In this document: positions 57,525 to 64,000 of the stretch, in pieces
How positions within the stretch are numbered: position 1 is the first letter of the stretch
Layout: the number at the start of each line of letters is the position of its first letter
NCBI RefSeq assembly: GCF_013377275.1
Contig: NZ_CP016615.1
Coordinates: 1,374,830-1,438,829 of the forward strand
DNA from: Vespertiliibacter pulmonis
GTDB taxonomy: Bacteria > Pseudomonadota > Gammaproteobacteria > Enterobacterales > Pasteurellaceae
Direction of reading: 5' to 3'
Length of the DNA: 64,000 bases
Translations under genes and position numbers: made by a program
The notes under the pieces: generated by a model
The model's input: the letters and a program-made list of their open reading frames with translations, nothing else
Database searches by the model: none
What the model was told of the DNA's origin: nothing

Positions 57525-59291
57525 TTAACGGGTGAGAGGATTTACTTTTGCCCGTTGTAGTTTTTGATAAGCAGTTAATAATTTTTGGTGAGCAGTGAAA
57601 CCGTTTAAACATTCATCGGTAGCTTGTAAGCTGTGGAATGGATTGTCTCCTTGAATAGCTGACCATACTTGTGCTACGCCCTCTTTACCATACATTTTCT
57701 CAAATACCATACGGTATTGCTCTGGATTTCGGTTTTCATCAAGGAAAAGTTCGAGGGAATTGATTAAGCAACGGTAGTAGTTACTTTGTTCAGCATTAAA
57801 AACACTGGCGTTCATATTGAGCGTCCAATTTGCCCAGTCTAATGCGTCTTCTAAATTTCCAATGGCAAGATGTAGCATTGATTTTAATTCGCCAATGCGT
57901 AAATGCTGCCAAGCGGAATCTTTGTCTGCCACAATCCCTAAAAATTCTCGTACACGCGTCATATCATCAATACTTTGTTCGTCTAACTCATCAAGTAATT
58001 CTTGGTAAGTTTCACGATCGTGGTGGAAATGAGGGAGATCAAGCAGAATTTCACGCCATTGCATTCCCATATTATTATTGGCATAAATAAGATCATCAGC
58101 AGGATAGATATTTGACATTCCTGGGGCAAGAATTCGGCAAGCATAAACGCCTAAATGTTCATAATCCATGATATAAATAGGTTGGTCGTGTTTATTAAAA
58201 ATAGCCATTAAATTATCAAATTCTTGTTCGGTCGTGCCAGAAAAATTCCAATGAACGAAAGGATAATCAGCCTCTGATTTGAATAAATCCCATGAAATCA
58301 GACCGCTTGAGTCAATAAAATGGGTTTCTAAATTAGCGTGCTCGGCAACATCTTCATTGTGGAAAGAGGGGGAGGCGAATACATCTAAATCTTTTAAGCT
58401 ACGGCCTTGTAATAATTCAGTTACGGTACGCTCAAATGCAACTTGGAAGTTAGGGTGTGCACCAAAAGAAGCAAAACTTGTGCCATTATTTGGGTTGAGT
58501 AGCACGACACAAATTACAGGGAATTCCCCACCAAGAGAGGCATCGTAGCAGAGAATAGGAAAGCCCTCATCTTCTAATTTCTGAATAGAGGCTTTAATGG
58601 TTGGGTAGTTGTCAATAACTGCACTTGGAATTTCAGGCAAGCTAATCGCATCTGTGATAATACGGTTTTTAACGTAGCGTTCAAAAATTTCAGATAGTGC
58701 TTGTACACGGGCTTCATTTTTGCTGTTACCTGCGGACATTCCGTTGGAAACAAATAGATTAGCAATAATGCTTTGTGGGATATAAACGGTTTGTTGGTCA
58801 GCCTGGCGGATATAAGGTAAAGCAACAATACCTCGAGCCTCATTACCCGATTGCAGATCGACTAAGAGATCGGGTGTAAGCTCATTGTTGGGATCAAAAA
58901 AATGACATAAAAAAGGATCTAAAATACCGCTTGGTAGTGTTGTTTCATCTTCAATTTCAAACCATTTTTCGGTGGGGTAGTGTACGAAATCGCTATTTGC
59001 TATCTGATTACCTAAATAAAAATCTGCCCAAAAATAGTTAGTAGAAAGACGTTCAAAAAACTCTCCTAAAGCAGAGGCGAGTGCAGCTTTTTGAGTTGCT
59101 CCTTTACCATTTGTGAAACATTGAGGGCAGTCTTTATCACGAATATGTACCGACCATACATTTGGAACAGGGTTGAGCCACGAGGCCTGTTCAATATTAA
59201 AGCCTAAAGCGGTAAGTTTAGTTTGGAAATTCTCAATGCTATTTTCAAGGGAAGCATCTTTACCTGTAATAAATGTTTGATCTGTTGTCAT
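57525..59291 (-). CDS. ycaO: YcaO-domain protein
   Basis: 588 residues, close to E. coli YcaO (586), where it supports RimO-dependent beta-methylthiolation of ribosomal protein S12. The YcaO ATP-binding fold is visible: NGKGATQKAALASALGEFFERLSTNYF, SAGNSKNEARVQALSEIFERYVK and AFERTVTELLQGRS. A TPR-like C-terminal half follows (LAIGNLEDALDWANWTLNM). No precursor peptide or partner for a ribosomally made natural product is adjacent, so a housekeeping role is favoured. Confidence 0.9.
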   Translation of the reverse strand: MTTDQTFITGKDASLENSIENFQTKLTALGFNIEQASWLNPVPNVWSVHIRDKDCPQCFTNGKGATQKAALASALGEFFERLSTNYFWADFYLGNQIANSDFVHYPTEKWFEIEDETTLPSGILDPFLCHFFDPNNELTPDLLVDLQSGNEARGIVALPYIRQADQQTVYIPQSIIANLFVSNGMSAGNSKNEARVQALSEIFERYVKNRIITDAISLPEIPSAVIDNYPTIKASIQKLEDEGFPILCYDASLGGEFPVICVVLLNPNNGTSFASFGAHPNFQVAFERTVTELLQGRSLKDLDVFASPSFHNEDVAEHANLETHFIDSSGLISWDLFKSEADYPFVHWNFSGTTEQEFDNLMAIFNKHDQPIYIMDYEHLGVYACRILAPGMSNIYPADDLIYANNNMGMQWREILLDLPHFHHDRETYQELLDELDEQSIDDMTRVREFLGIVADKDSAWQHLRIGELKSMLHLAIGNLEDALDWANWTLNMNASVFNAEQSNYYRCLINSLELFLDENRNPEQYRMVFEKMYGKEGVAQVWSAIQGDNPFHSLQATDECLNGFTAHQKLLTAYQKLQRAKVNPLTR

Positions 59292-59461
59292 TGGGTTATC
59301 TCGTTAAAAGAATGGAGCAAAATTTCGAGAAAGAGTAGCAAATTCTAGTTAAAAGTGAAAGAGCCGACATATTTCGTAAAAATATTCTAAAATTGACCGC
59401 TTGTAGTGATAGAATTTTGCTGTTTCTAATAAGAATAGTTGATATATAAATGGAAAAGAAA

Positions 59462-60937
59462 ATGGTTCAATCAGAATTGCTAGTAAATGTTACCCCGAGT
59501 GAAACTCGAGTTGCTTTGGTGGAAAATGGACTATTAAAAGAAGTACATATAGAACGAGAGGCAAAGCGAGGGCTTGTTGGAAACATCTATAAAGGAAAAG
59601 TAACCCGTGTTTTGCCTGGAATGCAGTCCGCTTTTGTAGATATTGGCTTAGAAAAAGCAGCTTTTTTGCACGCTTCCGATATTGTTTCCCATACTGAATG
59701 CGTTGATGAAAATGAAAAAAAGCAATTTATCGTCAAAAATATTAGTGAATTAGTACGGGAAGGGCAAGATATTGTAGTGCAAGTTGTAAAAGATCCATTA
59801 GGCACAAAAGGAGCAAGGCTTACTACGGATATCACTTTGCCTTCTCGCTATTTAGTTTTTATGCCTGAAAATAGTCACGTTGGGGTTTCGCAACGGATTG
59901 AAAGTGAAGTTGAACGTGAGAGGCTAAAAGCGATTGTTGAGCCTTATTGCGATGAATTAGGTGGGTTTATTGTGCGAACAGCCGCAGAAGATGTCTGCGA
60001 AGAGAGTTTGCAACAAGATATGGCATTTTTGAAGCGATTATGGCGGAAAGTGTTAGATCGTAAAGTAAAATTACCAACAAAATCAATGTTATATGGTGAA
60101 TTAGCGTTGGCTCAACGGGTTTTAAGAGACTTTGTTGGCACACATCTTAAAGCTATTCAGATTGACTCAACAATTACTTATGAACAGGTCAAAGAATTTT
60201 TAACCGAGTTTATGCCCGAGCTGACCGAAAATGTCAGTTTATATGAAGGCGATTTGCCTATTTTTGATACTTACCAAGTAGAAAATGGCATTCAAAAAGC
60301 ATTAGATAAACGAGTAGATCTAAAATCAGGCGGGTATCTGATTATTGAACAAACGGAAGCGATGACGACAATTGATGTCAATACAGGGGCATTTGTTGGG
60401 CATCGAAATTTAGCTCATACGATTTTTAATACCAATATTGAGGCAACACAAGCGATTGCTCACCAACTACGCTTGCGTAATTTGGGGGGAATTATTGTAA
60501 TTGATTTTATTGATATGCTTGAAGAAGAGCATCGTCAGTGGGTTTTAGAGTCATTAGAATTGGCATTGAAGGGTGATCGGGTCAAAACCAATGTAAATGG
60601 TTTTACTCAGCTTGGTTTAGTCGAAATGACTCGTAAACGTACTCGTGAAAGTTTAGAGCGTATATTATGTAGTGATTGTTTATCCTGTAATGGTCGAGGA
60701 ACAATTAAGACAGTAGAAACCCTTTGCTATGAAATTCTGCGTGAAATTGTACGGGTTGATCATCTTTATTCCGCACAACGTTATGTTGTGTATGCTTCAA
60801 GATTGGTAGCGGAGTATTTGATCAATGAAGAATCTCACGCATTGTTAGCAGAGCTCGAAGTATTTATCGGTAAGAAAGTCGAGATCAAAGTAGAATCTTA
60901 CTATAATCAAGATCAGTTTGATGTTGTGGTTATGTAG
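59462..60937 (+). CDS. rng: Ribonuclease G
   Basis: Endoribonuclease that trims the 16S rRNA 5' end and helps mRNA decay. I prefer ATG 59462 (MVQSELLVNVTPSETRVAL), which has GGAA at good spacing and matches the E. coli N-terminus; ATG 59450 would add four residues. 491 residues: S1 domain (GNIYKGKVTRVLPGMQSAFVDIG), catalytic core with TIDVNTGAFVGHRN and VIDFIDM aspartates, and the zinc-link CSDCLSC. It lacks the long RNase E C-terminal scaffold, so RNase G. Confidence 0.95.
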   Translation: MVQSELLVNVTPSETRVALVENGLLKEVHIEREAKRGLVGNIYKGKVTRVLPGMQSAFVDIGLEKAAFLHASDIVSHTECVDENEKKQFIVKNISELVREGQDIVVQVVKDPLGTKGARLTTDITLPSRYLVFMPENSHVGVSQRIESEVERERLKAIVEPYCDELGGFIVRTAAEDVCEESLQQDMAFLKRLWRKVLDRKVKLPTKSMLYGELALAQRVLRDFVGTHLKAIQIDSTITYEQVKEFLTEFMPELTENVSLYEGDLPIFDTYQVENGIQKALDKRVDLKSGGYLIIEQTEAMTTIDVNTGAFVGHRNLAHTIFNTNIEATQAIAHQLRLRNLGGIIVIDFIDMLEEEHRQWVLESLELALKGDRVKTNVNGFTQLGLVEMTRKRTRESLERILCSDCLSCNGRGTIKTVETLCYEILREIVRVDHLYSAQRYVVYASRLVAEYLINEESHALLAELEVFIGKKVEIKVESYYNQDQFDVVVM

Positions 60938-60953
60938 CAAAATTAGAGTTAAA

Positions 60954-60978
60954 TGCCCGCTTGTTTAGTGGGCTTTTT
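60954..60978 (+). terminator. Terminator of rng
   Basis: GCCCGCT (60955-60961) and AGTGGGC (60967-60973) pair with one G-U, loop TGTTT, then TTTTT. The left arm includes an uptake-core-like CCGCTTGTT. Confidence 0.8.
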
Positions 60979-61005
60979 AACTATCATATTTATACAATTT
61001 TAATT

Positions 61006-61034
61006 TTGGTAGTTAAGCTAAAAAATGATAGCAT
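61006..61034 (+). promoter_or_regulatory. Promoter of hemCDX
   Basis: TTGGTA (61006-61011), a 17-bp spacer and TAGCAT (61029-61034), each with four of six consensus bases, 34 bp before hemC. Confidence 0.4.
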
Positions 61035-61067
61035 AGTAACATTTTTATCTCAGAACCAATTAGCCTA

Positions 61068-61997
61068 ATGAAAGATATTCTCCGAATTGCAACTCGTCAA
61101 AGCCCCTTAGCATTATGGCAGGCCAATTTTGTAAAAAATGCCTTAGAGCAACGTTTCCCTCAACTCTCCGTTGAATTAGTTACCATGGTAACGAAAGGCG
61201 ATATTATTCTTGATACTCCCTTAGCCAAAATTGGAGGAAAAGGCTTATTTGTTAAAGAATTAGAGCTTGCTTTGTTGGAGGGGCGGGCAGATTTGGCTGT
61301 TCATTCAATGAAGGATGTGCCAATGAGTTTTCCTGATGGATTAGGATTAGCGGTTATTTGTGAGCGGGAAGATCCACGAGACGCGTTTGTTTCTAATCAT
61401 CACAATAGCCTAGCAGATTTGCCAGCAGGCGCAGTGGTAGGGACATCAAGTTTACGCCGTCAATGTCAGCTAATTGCACAGTATCCTCATTTGCAAGTGA
61501 AATCGTTACGAGGCAATGTTGGTACACGTTTAGCAAAATTAGATAGTGGTGAATATGATGCTATTATTTTAGCCGCAGCGGGTCTGATTCGTTTAGGCCT
61601 TTCTAATCGCATTCGTAATTTGATTGAAACGACAGTGTCTTTACCTGCTGTTGGACAAGGAGCTGTGGGAATAGAAACTCGTATAAATGATGAGCGTGTT
61701 TTACAGTATGTTCGAGCATTAAATCATCAACCAACAGCTTATTGTGTTATTGCTGAACGAGCAATGAATAAGCGTTTACAAGGTGGCTGCCAAGTTCCGA
61801 TCGCAGGATTTGCTGAATTAGAAGATGAACAGCTTTATTTACGAGCGTTAGTTGGAGCATTAGATGGTTCAGCAGTCATTCGAGCAGAAGGTTCTGCACA
61901 TATTGATAAGGCAGAAGAGTTAGGCATTGAGATTGCAGAAAAACTGTTAGCTCAAGGAGCTGGCGATATTTTACAAGCAGTTTATCAATCTGAATAA
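61068..61997 (+). CDS. hemC: Porphobilinogen deaminase (hydroxymethylbilane synthase)
   Basis: Joins four porphobilinogens into hydroxymethylbilane. 309 residues. [14 protein letters not shown] and VTKGD start the first domain; [22 protein letters not shown] and [12 protein letters not shown] line the active site; [11 protein letters not shown] holds the cysteine that carries the dipyrromethane cofactor (near residue 241). First of hemC-hemD-hemX. Confidence 0.98.
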   Translation: MKDILRIATRQSPLALWQANFVKNALEQRFPQLSVELVTMVTKGDIILDTPLAKIGGKGLFVKELELALLEGRADLAVHSMKDVPMSFPDGLGLAVICEREDPRDAFVSNHHNSLADLPAGAVVGTSSLRRQCQLIAQYPHLQVKSLRGNVGTRLAKLDSGEYDAIILAAAGLIRLGLSNRIRNLIETTVSLPAVGQGAVGIETRINDERVLQYVRALNHQPTAYCVIAERAMNKRLQGGCQVPIAGFAELEDEQLYLRALVGALDGSAVIRAEGSAHIDKAEELGIEIAEKLLAQGAGDILQAVYQSE

Positions 61998-62003
61998 ATG
62001 TAA

Positions 62004-62783
62004 ATGAATGTATTAGTTACTCGTCCCGATTATCGGGGACAGCAGCTTGTTGAGATGTTGAGGGTACATCATATTTTTGCTATTCATCAACCACTTTTTC
62101 GTATAGAGGCTGGTGATGAATTACCAAATTTCCCTGCGCAATTATCTGCTCTAAATGCAGGAGATTATCTTTTTCCAGTATCAAAAAGTGCAGTAGATTT
62201 TGCTCATCAAACATTAATAGAAACAGGATTTCGTTGGCGAAGCGATCTGCGTTATTTAGCCGTAGGGGAAAGTACAGCAAACTATTTGGCAAGTAAATCA
62301 GAACAAGCGGTACGTTACCCACTACATTCTGCATCAAGTGAGGGATTACTAAATTTATCTGAGTTACAAGATCTGACCAATAAAAGCGTGTTGGTTTTAC
62401 GGGCAGATACTGGGCGAGAGTTGTTTGCACAACAAGCTCAATTAAGAGGGGCGGAAATTAGAACTATTGAATGTTATCGCCGTCTTCCATTGAAAGAGAA
62501 TTTAGGTGAAAAAATTAGTTTAGCGAAACGAGCGGGAATTGATACAATTGTTGCAACAAGTAATGAAATTTTAACAAGTTTACGAAAAAATACGCTAGAA
62601 TCGGATCATCCATGGTTACTTGGTTGCAATTTAATTGTTGTTAGCAAACGTATTGCTCAATCAGCAATACAGTTGGGTTGGCAACCAAACTGCATTCATA
62701 TTTCAGAAAAGGCAGATAACAGTAGTCTGCTTAAGACAATATTAGGGATCTTAACTTTAGATAAGGTAGGAAATTATGGCTAA
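62004..62783 (+). CDS. hemD: Uroporphyrinogen-III synthase
   Basis: Closes and isomerises hydroxymethylbilane to uroporphyrinogen III. This family diverges strongly; support comes from the start MNVLVTRPDYRGQQLVEML, the central YLAVGESTANYL, LVLRADTGRELF and TIECYRR, and from position: six bases after hemC and overlapping hemX by 8 bp. 259 residues, near E. coli HemD (246). Confidence 0.93.
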   Translation: MNVLVTRPDYRGQQLVEMLRVHHIFAIHQPLFRIEAGDELPNFPAQLSALNAGDYLFPVSKSAVDFAHQTLIETGFRWRSDLRYLAVGESTANYLASKSEQAVRYPLHSASSEGLLNLSELQDLTNKSVLVLRADTGRELFAQQAQLRGAEIRTIECYRRLPLKENLGEKISLAKRAGIDTIVATSNEILTSLRKNTLESDHPWLLGCNLIVVSKRIAQSAIQLGWQPNCIHISEKADNSSLLKTILGILTLDKVGNYG

Positions 62784-64000
62784 GCGCAGTAAAGGCAAAG
62801 ATTTAATTGATACAAGGCAGTCTACATCAACAGGTGAGAGTGAAGTATTAGTAGAACAAGCGGTTGAATCAGCACAGAATTTTACATCACCATCAGAACC
62901 GATAACGTTAAGCAATCAAAATGAGGAAGCAAACGTGGTAGAAGAAACTATCTCAACAGAAGAATCGCAAGAACAAGCAGTAAATACCCCACAAACTGAA
63001 GTGGTAAAAAAATCATCCGGCGGTACTGCAATTTCTTTATTAGCATTGTTGGTTGCTTTAGGCGTGGGCGGTGCAGGTTATTTTTTTGGTCAGCAAAAAT
63101 TTAGCGAAACAGAGCAACAACTTGTTACAGTGAAACAACAACTTAGTGCATTAGAAGGGCGTGGAACAGGTGTTCAAGGGGGGGCAGAAATACCTACATT
63201 TGATGTAGAAAAAGCACAAATTGCCAAATTAGAAAGTGAGCAGCAAAAATCACTTGAACAATTTACTCAGCTTAAACAACAACAAGCCAACTATGAGCAA
63301 CAAATAAATAGTTTGCAAACACAATTAGAGAAATTAGATCCTACTTTGAAAGCAGAACCAACACAGTGGTTACTGTCTGATGCCGATTTCCTACTGACAA
63401 ATGCATTGCGCAAAATTGTAATTGACTATGATATTGAAACAGCGAAAAGTTTATTGATTGAGGCAGATAATACGCTTAACCAAATATCTGATCCGCAAGT
63501 GATAGCAATCCGCACAGCACTAAAAGATGATCTCAATAATTTAATGAGCTTGAACCAAGTTGATCAAGACAATGTAATGCAACGTTTAGCTCAATTAGCA
63601 AACTTAGTTGATGATATGCCAATGCTAGATAATGAGCAATTAGCCGCTAAAGAAAGTGAAGATATCAGTGATTCTATTGGTGATTGGCAAAAAAACATTG
63701 AGAAAAGTGCAGACTCTTTTTTGAGCCATTTTATTCGAGTAACCGATAAAAAACAGGTGCAAGATAAAGCTTTCATTGCCCCAAATCAAGAGATTTACTT
63801 ACGTGAGAATATCCGTTTACGTTTGCAAATTGCAATTCTTTCTGTACCTCGTCAGCAAAATGAATTGTATAAACAATCCCTTGAAGCTGTAAGTACTTGG
63901 GTAAGAAGCTATTTTGATGTTCAGGCAGAATCAGTAAAAAATTTCTTAAAAGAAATTGATGATTTGATTGAACAATCTATTTATATTGATGCCCCAACAA
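62776..64000 (+). CDS. hemX: HemX family membrane protein (3' end outside window)
   Basis: Third gene of the E. coli-type hemCDX(Y) operon; annotated as a uroporphyrinogen-III C-methyltransferase family protein but without clear enzyme motifs. 408 codons are visible from ATG 62776, which lies inside the end of hemD. A low-complexity acidic N-terminus (about 1-78) precedes one membrane helix (ISLLALLVALGVGGAGYFFG), a coiled coil (about 115-195, many Gln) and an alpha-helical periplasmic part (TQWLLSDADFLLTNALRKIVIDYD). Role in haem synthesis is unproven. Confidence 0.9.
   Translation, partial: MAKRSKGKDLIDTRQSTSTGESEVLVEQAVESAQNFTSPSEPITLSNQNEEANVVEETISTEESQEQAVNTPQTEVVKKSSGGTAISLLALLVALGVGGAGYFFGQQKFSETEQQLVTVKQQLSALEGRGTGVQGGAEIPTFDVEKAQIAKLESEQQKSLEQFTQLKQQQANYEQQINSLQTQLEKLDPTLKAEPTQWLLSDADFLLTNALRKIVIDYDIETAKSLLIEADNTLNQISDPQVIAIRTALKDDLNNLMSLNQVDQDNVMQRLAQLANLVDDMPMLDNEQLAAKESEDISDSIGDWQKNIEKSADSFLSHFIRVTDKKQVQDKAFIAPNQEIYLRENIRLRLQIAILSVPRQQNELYKQSLEAVSTWVRSYFDVQAESVKNFLKEIDDLIEQSIYIDAPT

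Noticed and set aside
57525-59291. YcaO gene as part of a thiazole/oxazole peptide cluster
   Set aside because: No precursor peptide, dehydrogenase or E1-like partner is adjacent, and length and layout match housekeeping YcaO.
59462-60937. Gene as RNase E
   Set aside because: It ends at about 491 residues with no C-terminal scaffold, and its N-terminus matches RNase G.
1-64000. CRISPR array, insertion sequence or prophage
   Set aside because: I found no regularly spaced short repeats, transposase, integrase or phage structural genes.

Overview
The window reads as chromosomal DNA of a Pasteurellaceae bacterium: AT-rich, dense in housekeeping genes, with gene orders known from gammaproteobacteria (dksA-pcnB-folK, bolA-yajG, secM-secA-mutT, ruvA-ruvB, hemC-hemD-hemX). 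More than 25 copies of the DNA uptake core AAGCGGT/ACCGCTT are scattered through it, many as ACAAGCGGT, some followed by an A/T tract and GCAAA. This is the uptake-sequence type of the Actinobacillus pleuropneumoniae / Mannheimia / Haemophilus ducreyi branch rather than the H. influenzae branch. I cannot name the species.

Layout. 1-7140: relA (cut by the left edge), hemA, dxs, suhB and a SpoU-family methylase. 7283-12471: an oligopeptide ABC importer (oppA, oppB, oppC and one fused double ATPase). 12755-19583: ruvAB, potABC without potD, RNase T, NDH-2. 19716-27443: gloA, an unidentified membrane protein, ydbH-ynbE for intermembrane lipid transport, tex, yajG, bolA. 27542-34211: tRNA-Ser(GGA), an NlpE-like lipoprotein, a DciA-like protein, secM-secA with its arrest peptide, a kinase-like protein, mutT, an XRE regulator and a DUF805 protein. 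34260-39145: htpG, catalase, a membrane-bound metallophosphoesterase. 39149-42537: a three-gene Zorya type II-like anti-phage module (zorA, zorB, HNH endonuclease). 42666-49807: folK, pcnB, dksA, aspA, rpmE, transketolase. 49916-55510: rsmA, surA, pyrR, hldE, der. 55692-59291: an XRE regulator divergent from two lipoprotein genes, then ycaO. 59462-64000: rng, hemC, hemD, hemX (cut by the right edge).

How parts work together. hemA on the left and hemC-hemD-hemX on the right belong to the same tetrapyrrole pathway. secM senses Sec activity for secA through nascent-chain arrest; a 10-bp RNA helix can be read directly between the secM stop region and the base next to the secA Shine-Dalgarno. Several promoters can be read in detail: a heat-shock type promoter for htpG, an OxyR-like site on the catalase promoter, a class II CRP arrangement for aspA, and strong sigma70-type promoters for hemA, rpmE, oppA and tRNA-Ser.

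The main accessory element is the Zorya-like island. It is co-directional with folK and separated from it by an intrinsic terminator, it holds no uptake sequence, and its ZorA tail carries a perfect 114-bp direct repeat 261 bp apart, a recent in-frame duplication in the coiled-coil tail. Other points of note are a pcnB gene that appears to start at AUU, inverted uptake-sequence pairs used as hairpins at gene ends, a terminator-like hairpin between the tRNA-Ser promoter and the tRNA, and a regulator/lipoprotein locus with interleaved inverted repeats. No insertion sequence, prophage or CRISPR array was seen.
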